Part shown: positions 8,360-16,957 of the stretch, one piece after another
Numbering within the stretch: the first letter of the stretch is position 1
How the letters are laid out: each line of letters opens with the position of its first letter
Source of the DNA: Pseudoroseomonas cervicalis
GTDB taxonomy: Bacteria; Pseudomonadota; Alphaproteobacteria; Acetobacterales; Acetobacteraceae
DNA length: 64,000 nt
Reading direction: 5' to 3'
Assembly: GCF_030818485.1 (NCBI RefSeq)
Contig: NZ_JAUTAJ010000005.1
Location: 186,001-250,000, forward strand
Position numbers and translations under genes: made by a program
Notes under the pieces: generated by a model
What the model was told of the DNA's origin: nothing
The model's database searches: none
The model's input: the letters and a program-made list of their open reading frames with translations, nothing else

Positions 8360-9559
8360 TCAGCCCTGGGCCGCTTCCAGCGCGGCGGCGATGCCGACCA
8401 GCCGCGCATCGCTGCCGCGCGCGCCGATGATGGACAACCCGCAGGGCTTCCCGCCAGCCCGGCCCAGCGGCAGGCTCAGCTGCGGCAACCCGGCCAGGCC
8501 GGCGAAGGAGGTCAGCTGGCTGATCCGCTCCGACAGCGCATCCAGCTCCGGCAGGGGCAGGCCGAGCGGCGGCGCGGTGAAGGGGGTGGAGGGGATGCAG
8601 AGCACCGCGCCGCCCTCCAGCAGCGACGCGGCGCGCGCCCGCACCCGCTCCCGCACCGAGGCCGCGACCACTTCCTGCGCCTCGGTGAAGGCGGAGGCGA
8701 TGGCCAGGTTGCGCGCGACATTGAAGGCGAAGCGCGGATTGGCGGCCTCGATCCAGGGGCGGAATTGCCGCCAGCCCTCGCGCCGCTGCAGGATGTTGCG
8801 CTGGCCGCTCCACACCGCGAGCTCGCCCGGCGTGCCGAGATGGATGCGCCGCGCCGTGCCGCCCAGCAATTTTTCCAGGGCCGCGACGGGCGCCTGCAGG
8901 GCCGCCTGCACCTCGGCATCGGCCAGGGCAAAAGCATCCTCGGCCAGCAGCAGCGGCGTCGGGCCGGGCTCGGGGATGGGCTCGTCCAGCAGCAGCGTCG
9001 CGACGCGGGCGAAGGTCGCGGCGTCGCGGGTGAACCAGCCGGTGGTGTCGAAGCTGACCGCCTGGTGGCAGACCCCCTCGAAGGGCAGGCGCCCATGCGT
9101 CGGCCGCAGCCCGTGCAGCCCGCAGAGGCTGGCCGGCACCCGCACCGAGCCGCCGGTGTCGGTGCCGAGGCCGATCTCCACCTCGCCCGCCGCCACGGCG
9201 GAGGCCGAGCCGCTGGAGGAGCCGCCCGGAAGGCAGCCCGGTGCCGCCGGATTGGGCGGCGTGCCGTCGAACTGGTTGAAGCCGAGGATGCCGAGCGAGA
9301 TCTCGCAGGTCACCGTCTTGCCGGCGAGGTCGGCGCCGGCATCGAGCAGGCGCTGCACCATCCAGGCATGGCGCTGCGGCACGGGGTGGCTCCGCGGCCA
9401 GTCGGGATTGCCGGCGCCGGTCGGATGCCCGGCAATGTCGAACAGGTCCTTGGCGGCGAAGCGCAGCCCGGCGAGCGGGCCGCCGGGACGCCCCGGCAGC
9501 GTCAGGCGCGGCCCGGGCAGGAAGGCTGAGGCGGTGGGTTGGGTCATGCGCGGCGCCAT
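8360..9559 (-). CDS. Amidase (amidase-signature family)
   Basis: 399 residues. The Ser-cisSer-Lys machinery is visible: Lys in RFAAKDLFD near residue 36, the glycine-serine-rich PGGSSSGSASAVAAG near residue 115 and GTDTGGSVRVPASLCG just after. The order and wording resemble AMI1-type amidases. With HpxZ next to it the natural guess is a purine-breakdown or AtzE-type amidohydrolase, but no specific substrate can be read. Start uncertain: an ATG at 9559 or, four codons in, at 9547; neither has a clear ribosome site. Confidence 0.85.
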   Translation of the reverse strand: MAPRMTQPTASAFLPGPRLTLPGRPGGPLAGLRFAAKDLFDIAGHPTGAGNPDWPRSHPVPQRHAWMVQRLLDAGADLAGKTVTCEISLGILGFNQFDGTPPNPAAPGCLPGGSSSGSASAVAAGEVEIGLGTDTGGSVRVPASLCGLHGLRPTHGRLPFEGVCHQAVSFDTTGWFTRDAATFARVATLLLDEPIPEPGPTPLLLAEDAFALADAEVQAALQAPVAALEKLLGGTARRIHLGTPGELAVWSGQRNILQRREGWRQFRPWIEAANPRFAFNVARNLAIASAFTEAQEVVAASVRERVRARAASLLEGGAVLCIPSTPFTAPPLGLPLPELDALSERISQLTSFAGLAGLPQLSLPLGRAGGKPCGLSIIGARGSDARLVGIAAALEAAQG

Positions 9560-9598
9560 GCAAACGCCGCGCCGCCGCTGGCGGGGCGCGCAACGAAA

Positions 9599-9620
9599 AG
9601 GGGCGCCTCGCGGCGCCCCT
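9599..9620 (-). terminator. Rho-independent terminator of the ompA-family gene
   Basis: A nine-base stem (9599-9607 with 9612-9620, AGGGGCGCC and its complement) with a four-base loop is followed on the minus strand by TTTTCG. It lies 26 bases beyond the ompA-family stop codon, in the right orientation to end that transcript. Confidence 0.75.
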
Positions 9621-9646
9621 CCCGAACTCCGATCGCGGTGTCCGGC

Positions 9647-10759
9647 TTAGCGGAGCACGATCTCGACGCGGCGGTTCTGCGGCTCGCGCACACCATCGGC
9701 GGTCGGCACCAGCGGGCGGCTCTCGCCGAAGGCCTGGACGCTGATCGCCGAGCGGGCGACGCCGAGGCGGACCAGCTCGGCCGCCACCGCATCGGCGCGG
9801 CGCTGCGACAGGCGCTGGTTGTATTGCGGCGAACCGGCGCGGTCGGCATGGCCGGCCACTTCGATGCGCGTGGTCTGCACGCGGCTGCTGTTCTGCGCGG
9901 CCTCGCTGATGATCTGGCGGGCACGGTCCGTCAGGTCGGCGCGGTCGAAGTCGAAGAACACCAGATAGGTGCGGGCCGGGGCCGGGGCGGCGGCGGGCGC
10001 CGGGGCCGCGACCGGGATCGGCGCCGGCGGGGCCGGCTGGTTGAAGGCGTAGCGCAGGCCCAGCATGATCGAGTGGTTGTAGTTGTCGACCTCGGCGCCG
10101 CCGCGGGCCAGGGTCACGCCGCCCTGGCGGATGCGGGAGTCGAGCTCGGGCTGCAGCGTGCCGAGGAAGCGGTACTCGGCGGTCACCGCCAGGCCCGGCA
10201 CGGCGGTGATCGGCAGGGAGAGGCCGAGGATGCCCTGGAAGGCGAACTGGCCGTCATCGCCATTGATGCGGATATTGCCGCCATTGGCCGCGGTGGCGCG
10301 GACATCGTCATAGTCGGTCCAGACATAACCGACACCGGCGCCGATATACGGGATCACCGGCCAGTTGAGCTGGTAGAAATCGTAATAGGCGTTGAACATC
10401 GCGCCATAGGAGCGGACGGTGCCGCCGCTGCGCAGCGGGCCGAAGCCGGTATAGCCGGTGATCTTGTCGACGTCGTTCTGGCGGTAATTGCCCTCGATCT
10501 CGGCGCGGACGCCGTTGCCGAAGCCATAGCCCAGCGCCAGCGCGCCGGCGAAGCCGACATCGAACTCGGCGCGGCCGGAGGGGCGCACGCCATTGTTGCG
10601 CAGGAAGCTGGCCGAACCGCCGGTGACGTCGATATCGGTGTTCTGCAGGAAGTTCACGCCGGCGCCGGCGCCGACATAGACACCGGTCACGGGCTGCGCC
10701 TTCGCGGCCAGCGGCAGGGCCAGGATGGTGGCGGCCAGCAGGGCCTTCTTGAAGGTCAT
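9647..10759 (-). CDS. OmpA family outer-membrane protein
   Basis: 370 residues from the ATG at 10759, chosen because GCGAGGAG lies just upstream; an in-frame ATG six codons earlier lacks a ribosome site. There is a cleavable signal peptide (MTFKKALLAATILALPL to AKA-QP). The N-terminal two thirds show alternating aromatic/glycine strands of an eight-strand beta-barrel (VYVGAGAGVNF, LALGYGFGNG, YIGAGVGYVW). A Pro-Ala linker (residues about 230-255) leads to an OmpA peptidoglycan-binding domain with EVAGHADRAGSPQYNQRLS and PQNRRVEIVLR. It should tie the outer membrane to the cell wall. Single gene with its own terminator. Confidence 0.92.
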   Translation of the reverse strand: MTFKKALLAATILALPLAAKAQPVTGVYVGAGAGVNFLQNTDIDVTGGSASFLRNNGVRPSGRAEFDVGFAGALALGYGFGNGVRAEIEGNYRQNDVDKITGYTGFGPLRSGGTVRSYGAMFNAYYDFYQLNWPVIPYIGAGVGYVWTDYDDVRATAANGGNIRINGDDGQFAFQGILGLSLPITAVPGLAVTAEYRFLGTLQPELDSRIRQGGVTLARGGAEVDNYNHSIMLGLRYAFNQPAPPAPIPVAAPAPAAAPAPARTYLVFFDFDRADLTDRARQIISEAAQNSSRVQTTRIEVAGHADRAGSPQYNQRLSQRRADAVAAELVRLGVARSAISVQAFGESRPLVPTADGVREPQNRRVEIVLR

Positions 10760-10991
10760 CGGATGCTCCTCGCACATGCAGGGCGATGCGTTGCCGGCAA
10801 TCTAGGCCCGTCCCGCATGGAAGAACAGTGACAGCGCGGACAGTCGAGCCGGGCGAGGGCAACTTGCGGCGACTTGTGGCAGGACTGCAACAGAACAGTC
10901 GTTGACACAGAAATGTGTAGTGGCGAAGCGGGCGGCGCGCACCATGTGGCGCAACTTACCGCGCCGTGGCCAATCCGCAGCCAGAGCGCCC

Positions 10992-11555
10992 TCAGCCCCG
11001 CCGCCGGGCCGCCAGCCGCACAGCCGCCAGCCGCACCGCCGCCTCGAACAGCGCCAGCGAGTCGAAGGGCAGGGCCTGGCCGTCCGGCGGCAGCAGCATG
11101 CCCACCCCCTCCCCCGCCGCCAGCGCGCCGGCCACCATGACATTGTCGGGCAGGCCGAAGCCCTCCACCGCGATGCCGGGCAGCGGGTCGCCCCAGGCGG
11201 CGCTCAGCGCATGGCAGCGCGCGGCGAAGGGGGTGGGGTCGTTGGAATAGCCGATCACCGGCGTGCCGCGCGCCAGGAACCAGCCCAGCTCCACCAGCGT
11301 GCCGGCATCGGCCGAGGCGCCGCGGAAGGGTGTCAGGTTCAGGATGGCCAGCTCCGCCGCTTCCATCATGGCGATGTCCTTGGCGAAGATCATCGGCCAG
11401 GCATGCTCCTCCTCCAGCGGGCCGAGGCTCAGCACATCCTCGTTCAGCGGGGTCAGCCCTTCCAGCCCGTGCCGGGCGCAGATCGCCAGCTTGCGCCGCG
11501 CATGCGCCGGCGCGTCCGGCAGGAAGACATCGGGCCCGGCCAGATAGACCTTCAC
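10992..11555 (-). CDS. Nucleoside 2-deoxyribosyltransferase family protein
   Basis: 187 residues. KVYLAGPDVFLP at the N-terminus and ADAGTLVELGWFLARGTPVIGY (residues about 82-103) are family signatures; D83 and E89 have the spacing of the substrate Asp and nucleophilic Glu of known enzymes. Members move a 2-deoxyribosyl group between bases or hydrolyse deoxynucleosides. It is the last gene of the nucleoside-import operon and overlaps cdd by four bases, which fits a salvage role. The C-terminus is alanine/arginine-rich and low in complexity. Confidence 0.85.
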   Translation of the reverse strand: MKVYLAGPDVFLPDAPAHARRKLAICARHGLEGLTPLNEDVLSLGPLEEEHAWPMIFAKDIAMMEAAELAILNLTPFRGASADAGTLVELGWFLARGTPVIGYSNDPTPFAARCHALSAAWGDPLPGIAVEGFGLPDNVMVAGALAAGEGVGMLLPPDGQALPFDSLALFEAAVRLAAVRLAARRRG

Positions 11556-11968
11556 GACAGCCCCGCCAGATTGTCCGGACCGAAGGAATGCGGCAGCAGC
11601 TCGGCCAGCGTCAGGCGCAGCCGCTCCGCCCCCCGCTCATCGACAATGCGCAGCAGCGTGTCCGGCCGGCCGAATTCGCGGATCTTCTGCCGGCAACCGC
11701 CGCAGGGGGTGCAGGGCGCGGCGCCGCCGCCGGCCACCACCAGCTCGGCGATGCGGCGGCCGGACGGGCCTGCGGCCGCCAGCACCATGGCGGCGATGGC
11801 GCCGGCCTCGGCGCAGCTGCCCTCCGGATAGGCGGCGTTCTCCACATTGCAGCCGGCATGCAGGCTGCCATCCTCGCAGCGCAGGGCGGCGCCGACGGCG
11901 AAGCGGGAATAGGGCGCATAGGCCCGGGCGCGCGCCGCCAGCGCGGCCGCCACCAGCGGGTCGGACAT
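11552..11968 (-). CDS. cdd: Cytidine deaminase
   Basis: 138 residues, the usual size of the homotetrameric type. The zinc site is clear: C52 with catalytic E54 in NAAYPEGSCAEAGAI, then C89 and C92 in PCTPCGGCRQ; VGAAL and GCNVENAAYPEG bind the nucleoside. It converts cytidine and deoxycytidine to uridine and deoxyuridine. It is followed, with a four-base overlap, by the deoxyribosyltransferase and preceded by two nucleoside permease genes, so imported cytidine is likely processed at once. Confidence 0.95.
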   Translation of the reverse strand: MSDPLVAAALAARARAYAPYSRFAVGAALRCEDGSLHAGCNVENAAYPEGSCAEAGAIAAMVLAAAGPSGRRIAELVVAGGGAAPCTPCGGCRQKIREFGRPDTLLRIVDERGAERLRLTLAELLPHSFGPDNLAGLS

Positions 11969-11969
11969 C

Positions 11970-12941
11970 TCAGCGTTCCTTCACATAGGGCTGGCCGGCG
12001 GCGCGGGGCGGCAGGGCACGCCCCATGAAGCCGGCCAGCAGCACCACGGTCAGCAGATAGGGCAGCGCCTGGATCGCCTGCACCGGAAAGGCGCCGATGC
12101 CGGGCAGCACCACGCCGGTCATGCGGATCGCCACCGCGTCCAGCAGGCCGAAGAGCAGGCAGGTGAGCAGGACGCGCCCCGGCCGCCAGCCGCCCAGGAT
12201 CATCGCCGCCAGGGCGATGTAGCCGCGCCCGGCCGTCATCTCGCGCGAGAAGCCAGCGCCCTGGGCGGTGGCGATATAGGCGCCGGCCAGGCCGCAGAGC
12301 AGCGCCGCGATCATCACCCCGGCATAGCGCAGCCCGGCCACCGACAGGCCGGCGCTGTCCACCGCCGCCGGATGCTCCCCCGCCGCGCGCAGCCGCAGCC
12401 CGAAGCGGGTGCGGTACAGCAGGAAACCGGAGAGCGGCACCAGGGCGAAGGCCAGCCAGGCCAGCGCGCTCTGCCCACCCAGCAGCCCGGTGGAGAGCCG
12501 GCCCAGCAGCGGGATCTCGGCCAGCGCCGCGCCGCCCGGCAGGGCCAGCGGCAGGAAGCGCGCCGCCGCCGGCAAGGGCGGGGTCTGCCCGCCCATGCCG
12601 AACCAGGCCAGCGCCAGCGTCGCCGTCAGGCCGGAAGCCAGGATGTTGATCGCCATGCCGGAGACCACCTGGCTGCCGCGGAAGGTGATGCAGGCCAGCC
12701 CATGCAGCAGGCCCAGCGCGCAGGAGGCCAGGATGCCCGCCGCCAGCCCGGCCAGCGCCTGGCCGGTGAGGGCGGCGGTGGCGGCGGCGGCGAAGGCGGC
12801 CACCAGCATCTTGCCCTCCAGCCCAACATCGATGATGCCGGCGCGCTCGGAGAACAGCCCGGCCAGCGCCGCCAGCAGCAGCGGCACTGCCAGGCGCAGC
12901 GTCGCCGCCAGCACCGGCAGGATGGTGTCGAGCAGCTCCAT
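11970..12941 (-). CDS. Nucleoside ABC transporter permease (NupQ/YufQ type)
   Basis: 323 residues, almost entirely hydrophobic with around eight to ten membrane segments, of the BPD_transp_2 family. FSERAGIIDVGLEGKMLVAA near the N-terminus is the signature of permeases paired with BMP-type binding proteins. It lies one base upstream of cdd and four bases after the first permease, so it is the second permease subunit of the importer. Expected in the inner membrane. Confidence 0.9.
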   Translation of the reverse strand: MELLDTILPVLAATLRLAVPLLLAALAGLFSERAGIIDVGLEGKMLVAAFAAAATAALTGQALAGLAAGILASCALGLLHGLACITFRGSQVVSGMAINILASGLTATLALAWFGMGGQTPPLPAAARFLPLALPGGAALAEIPLLGRLSTGLLGGQSALAWLAFALVPLSGFLLYRTRFGLRLRAAGEHPAAVDSAGLSVAGLRYAGVMIAALLCGLAGAYIATAQGAGFSREMTAGRGYIALAAMILGGWRPGRVLLTCLLFGLLDAVAIRMTGVVLPGIGAFPVQAIQALPYLLTVVLLAGFMGRALPPRAAGQPYVKER

Positions 12942-12945
12942 GCGC

Positions 12946-14046
12946 TCAGCCCCCCGCCAAGGCGCGCGGCCGCAGCAGCCGCGCCAGAGGCTGGCGCAGC
13001 ATGTTGCCGAGCGCCCCGGTCAGCAGGATGACCAGCCCCTGGATCAGCACGACGATCTCGGCCGGCACCTCGGGCAGCTCGAAGGCCAGCTCGGCGCCGC
13101 CCTGGGTCAGCGCGCCGAAGAGCAGCGCCGCCAGCAGCACGCCGAGCGGGTGGTTGCGCCCCATCAGCGCCACGGCGATGCCGGTGAAGCCATAGCCGCC
13201 GGTGAAGGCCAGCAGCAGCTTGTGCTGCGCGCCGAGCAGCTCGTTCACCGCGACGCCGGCGGCCAGGGCGCCGGACAGCGCCATGGCCTGGATGATCACC
13301 CGCCCCTGGTCGAGCCCGGCATAGCGCGCCACCTCGGCGCTTTCGCCCAGCATGCGCAGGCCGAAGCCCCAGGGCCGGCGCCAGACCAGCAGCCAGACGC
13401 CGAGCGCCGCCAGCAGCGCCAGGGGCAGCGCCAGATTGACCGGGGCGGAGCTGGGGAAGCCGAAGGCGGCAAGGCCGGGCAGGTCGGCGGCCGGCGGGAA
13501 GCGCGGCGTCTCCGGCGCCATGGAGCCGGGCGCGATCAGCAGGTTCACCACCAGATAGACCATCAGCGCCGCGGCCAGGAAATTGAACATGATGGTGGTG
13601 ATGACGATGTGGCTGCCGCGCCGCGCCTGCAGCCAGCCGGGAATGGCGCCCCAGGCCGCGCCGAAGCCCGCGCCGCCCAGGATGGCCAGCGGCACCAGCA
13701 GCCAGGCCGGCAGCCCGCCCAGGTTCAGCGCCACCAGGGCGATGCCGAGCCCGCCCAGATAGGCCTGCCCCTCCGCCCCGATGTTGAACAGCCCGCCCTG
13801 GAAGGCGACGGCGACGGCAAGCCCGGTGAAGGCCATGTTGGTGGCGTAGTAGAGGGTGTAGCCCAGCGCGTCGGCCGAGCCGAGGCTGCCCACCGCCAGC
13901 GCCTTCAGCGCCGCCCAGGGGTCGCTGCCCAGCGCCCAGACCAGCAGCGCGGCCAGGCCCAGCGCCAGCGCCAGGTTCAGCAGCGGCAGCAGGGCCAGCT
14001 CGGCCCAGCGGGGCAGCAGGCCGGGCGAGGAAGGGGCCCCGCTCAT
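12946..14046 (-). CDS. Nucleoside ABC transporter permease (NupP/YufP type)
   Basis: 366 residues with multiple membrane segments; FQGGLFNIGAEGQAYLGGLG and GYGFTGIAVALMGRNHPLG are characteristic of the first permease of BMP-linked nucleoside importers. It overlaps the ATPase gene by four bases. An alternative start inside the first codons cannot be excluded because the upstream end is overlapping coding sequence. Confidence 0.9.
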   Translation of the reverse strand: MSGAPSSPGLLPRWAELALLPLLNLALALGLAALLVWALGSDPWAALKALAVGSLGSADALGYTLYYATNMAFTGLAVAVAFQGGLFNIGAEGQAYLGGLGIALVALNLGGLPAWLLVPLAILGGAGFGAAWGAIPGWLQARRGSHIVITTIMFNFLAAALMVYLVVNLLIAPGSMAPETPRFPPAADLPGLAAFGFPSSAPVNLALPLALLAALGVWLLVWRRPWGFGLRMLGESAEVARYAGLDQGRVIIQAMALSGALAAGVAVNELLGAQHKLLLAFTGGYGFTGIAVALMGRNHPLGVLLAALLFGALTQGGAELAFELPEVPAEIVVLIQGLVILLTGALGNMLRQPLARLLRPRALAGG

Positions 14047-15590
14047 GCCGCCTCCGCCGCCAGTCCGGCCATCATCAGGCCGAGGCGGCGCTCATCGGCC
14101 TCGGCCACGGGCAGTTCGCCCATCGCGCGGCCATCGAACATCACCAGGATACGGTCGGCCAGGGCCAGGATCTCCTCCAGCTCCACGGAGACCAGCAGCA
14201 CCGCCTTGCCCGCCGCGCGGCAGGCCAGGATGCGCCGGTGGATGGCGTCGATGCCGCCAATGTCGACGCCGCGCGTCGGCTGGCCGACCAGCAGCACCGC
14301 CGGGTCGCGCTCCATCTCCCGCCCCAGCACCAGCTTCTGCTGGTTGCCGCCGGAGAACAGCCCGGCGCGCAGCCAGGTGACGCGCGGGCGGACATCGTAA
14401 TCATGCATCAGCCGCGCCGCATGCGCGGCGATGGCGCGCGGCGAGAGCAGGCCGAGGCGCCGCCAGGCCGGGTCGCGCTGATGGCCGATCAGCGCGTTGT
14501 CGGCGGCGCTCCAGCGGCGCAGCAGGCCGGATCGCAGCCGGTCCTCCGGCACATGCGCCAGCCCCTGGCGGCGCAGCGCGGCGGCGCCGAAGCGGGGGCC
14601 CGGAAACACCGGCCGCCCGCCGAGCAGGATGCGCCCGCCGCTCGGCGCCCGCATGCCGGAGAGCGCCTCCAGCAGCTCGCTCTGGCCATTGCCGGCGATG
14701 CCGGCGATGCCCAGCACCTCGCCGCCGCGCAAGGCAAGGCTGACGCGCTTCACCCGCTCCACCCCGGCGGCGTCGCGCACCGACAGCGCCTCGGCCTGCA
14801 GCAGCACCGGGCCGGGCGGCCGGGCGGCGCGCGGCGCGGGCGCGGCCAGGCGGCGGCCGATCATCAGCTCGCCGAGCTCCGCCGGCGAGGTCGCGGCGGT
14901 GTCGCGATGCGCCACCATCCGCCCGCCCCGCATCACCGAGACGCGGTCGGTCACCGCCATGATCTCGCGCAGCTTGTGGGTGACCAGCAGCACGGTGCGG
15001 CCCTGGTCGCGCAGGGCGCGCAGCACGCGGAACAGATCCTCCGCCTCCTGCGGCGTCAGCACGCCGGTGGGCTCGTCCAGGATCAGCAGCTCGGCGCCGC
15101 GATACAGCGCCTTCAGGATCTCGACGCGCTGCTGCGCGCCGACCGGCAGCTCCCCCACCACCGCATCCGGGTCGACCGACAGGCCATAATCGGCGCCGAG
15201 CCGCCGCAGCGCCTCCCGCGCCCGCTTCGCGCCCCGCGCCAGCAGCACGCCGCCCTCGGCGCCCAGCATGACGTTCTCCAGCACGGTGAAGCGCTCCACC
15301 AGCATGAAATGCTGGTGCACCATCTCGATGCCGAGGCGGATGGCGTCGCGGCTGTCGCGGATCGCGACCTCGCGGCCATCGATCAGGATGCGCCCGGCAT
15401 CGGCCTGGTGGAAGCCGTGCAGGATCGCCATCAGCGTCGACTTGCCGGCGCCGTTCTCGCCGATGATGCCGTGGATGCTGCCGCGATGGATGTCGAGATC
15501 CACCGCGACATTGGCGTGCACCGCGCCGAAGCGCTTGTCGATGCCGCGCAGCGCGAAGGCCGGCGGCACGCTGTCCTGCTGCGGCATCAA
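14043..15590 (-). CDS. Nucleoside ABC transporter ATP-binding protein (double cassette)
   Basis: 515 residues with two fused ATPase domains, as in RbsA/NupO proteins. The first has Walker A GENGAGKST (44-52 region) and Walker B LLILDEPTGVLTPQE. The second has the degenerate GIAGNGQSELLEAL and signature SGGNQQKLVLGRE with QPTRGVDIGG, the usual pattern of the second cassette. It starts two bases short of the binding-protein stop (ATGA overlap) and energises the two permeases downstream. Confidence 0.93.
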   Translation of the reverse strand: MMPQQDSVPPAFALRGIDKRFGAVHANVAVDLDIHRGSIHGIIGENGAGKSTLMAILHGFHQADAGRILIDGREVAIRDSRDAIRLGIEMVHQHFMLVERFTVLENVMLGAEGGVLLARGAKRAREALRRLGADYGLSVDPDAVVGELPVGAQQRVEILKALYRGAELLILDEPTGVLTPQEAEDLFRVLRALRDQGRTVLLVTHKLREIMAVTDRVSVMRGGRMVAHRDTAATSPAELGELMIGRRLAAPAPRAARPPGPVLLQAEALSVRDAAGVERVKRVSLALRGGEVLGIAGIAGNGQSELLEALSGMRAPSGGRILLGGRPVFPGPRFGAAALRRQGLAHVPEDRLRSGLLRRWSAADNALIGHQRDPAWRRLGLLSPRAIAAHAARLMHDYDVRPRVTWLRAGLFSGGNQQKLVLGREMERDPAVLLVGQPTRGVDIGGIDAIHRRILACRAAGKAVLLVSVELEEILALADRILVMFDGRAMGELPVAEADERRLGLMMAGLAAEAA

Positions 15591-16579
15591 TCGGGACAGG
15601 AATTGCTGCTCATATAGTCATGCACGCTGACCCGGCCGGCGACGATGTCGGCGCGCGCCTGGTCGATGCGGTCGCGCATCTCGCGCGTCACCAGCGACGC
15701 GTTGTTCTGGTCGAAGGCCAGCCCCACCCCGTCCTCGGCGATGCCGAGCACCCGCGTGCCGGGCTGCAGGCTGCCATGCCGCGCTGCCTCCAGCGCCGAG
15801 CGGGTGGCGACGTCGAGCTGCTTGACCATGCTGGTCAGCACCCGCCCCGGATGCAGGTGGTTCTGGTTGGAATCGACACCGATGCCGAAGCGCCCGGCAT
15901 CGGCCGCCGCCTGCAGCACCCCCATGCCGGTGGCGCCGGCGGCCTGGAAGATGACATCGGCGCCGCGCTCGATCTGCGAGCGGGCGAGCTCCGCCCCGCG
16001 CACCGGATCGGCCCAGGCGGAGGGGGTGGAGCCGGTCATGTTCTGCAGCACCTCGATGCGCGGATTGACCGCGCGCGCGCCCTGCACATAGCCGCAGGCG
16101 AATTTGCGGATCAGCGGCACATCCATGCCGCCGACGAAGCCGATGCGCCCCGTCGCGCTCTTCATCGCCGCCAGCATGCCGGCCAGGTAGCTGCCCTGCT
16201 CCTCGCGGAACAGCACCGACTGGACATTCGGCGCCTCGACCACCGCGTCGATGATGACGAAGCGCAGCTGCGGGAATTCGGCCGCCACGGCGCGCACCGC
16301 GCTGGCCTGGCTGAAGCCCACCGCGATGATCGGGTTCATGCCGCGGCGGGCGAAATTGCGCAGCGCCTGCTCCCGCTGGGTGTCGGTCTGCGGCTCGAAC
16401 TCCCGCACCGAAACGCCGCTGTCGCGGGTGAAGGCCTGGGCGCCATTGTGCACGCCCTCGTTGAAGGAGCGGTCGAACTTGCCGCCCATGTCATAGACCA
16501 CGGCGGGGTTGATCTCGGCGGCGCGGGCGGCGCCGAGGCTGAGCAGCGCGAGCAGCGCCGCGGCGAGCAAGCGGATCAT
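15587..16579 (-). CDS. BMP family nucleoside-binding periplasmic protein
   Basis: 330 residues from the ATG at 16579. A signal peptide (MIRLLAAALLALLSLGAARA-AE) is cleaved by ordinary signal peptidase; there is no lipobox cysteine. The BMP (basic membrane protein/PnrA-like) pattern is clear: YDMGGKFDRSFNEGVHNGA, GFSQASAVRAVAAEFP, VGGMDVPLIRKFACGY and GVDSNQNHLHPG. These proteins bind purine or pyrimidine nucleosides. It is the first gene of a six-gene minus-strand operon: binding protein, ATPase, permease, permease, cytidine deaminase, deoxyribosyltransferase. Confidence 0.92.
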   Translation of the reverse strand: MIRLLAAALLALLSLGAARAAEINPAVVYDMGGKFDRSFNEGVHNGAQAFTRDSGVSVREFEPQTDTQREQALRNFARRGMNPIIAVGFSQASAVRAVAAEFPQLRFVIIDAVVEAPNVQSVLFREEQGSYLAGMLAAMKSATGRIGFVGGMDVPLIRKFACGYVQGARAVNPRIEVLQNMTGSTPSAWADPVRGAELARSQIERGADVIFQAAGATGMGVLQAAADAGRFGIGVDSNQNHLHPGRVLTSMVKQLDVATRSALEAARHGSLQPGTRVLGIAEDGVGLAFDQNNASLVTREMRDRIDQARADIVAGRVSVHDYMSSNSCPD

Positions 16580-16957
16580 GGGGAAGCCTCGTCCTGGAAG
16601 CGGCCTTGGCGGCCTTCTGCGCCGCGCCGGTCCGGCGCGGCCTTGGGCATGGCCACCGCTCCGCGCCACCTCAGCCCTCGCCGCGCGCGGCATGGCCGGC
16701 CGCGGGGCGGCGGGCGGGCGGGAGGGGGAGCGAGTCGCGCATCGGATCCTGCCGGTGGCTGTGCCATGCCATTGTCACGCGGCGCGGCGCCGCGGATCAA
16801 CCCTGCTCTCTGCGACGTCAACCGAGGCGGAGACGGGCGGGCCACACCGCCCTGCCGGCGGGGCGGGCCGCCACGCCCGGGCAGATTCCGCTTGCCAAGG
16901 CAGCGCATAGGGCCAAGCTGGCCGCTTCACGCAGCAGCCAGCAGGGGGTCCGCCAGG
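16580..16957. promoter_or_regulatory. 378-base divergent spacer, nucleoside operon versus aminotransferase
   Basis: No credible gene. It must hold the promoters for both the nucleoside operon (minus) and the aminotransferase (plus). A perfect 12-base palindrome, CGCGGCGCCGCG, lies at 16783-16794, but such strings are common at this base composition. I could not identify convincing -35/-10 boxes or a riboswitch. Confidence 0.4.

Noticed and set aside
10902..10918. TTGACA and an ACACA-N4-TGTGT dyad on the plus strand upstream of the OmpA-family gene.
   Set aside because: No -10 box at the right distance and no plus-strand gene downstream; the five-base arms are too short to support an operator alone.
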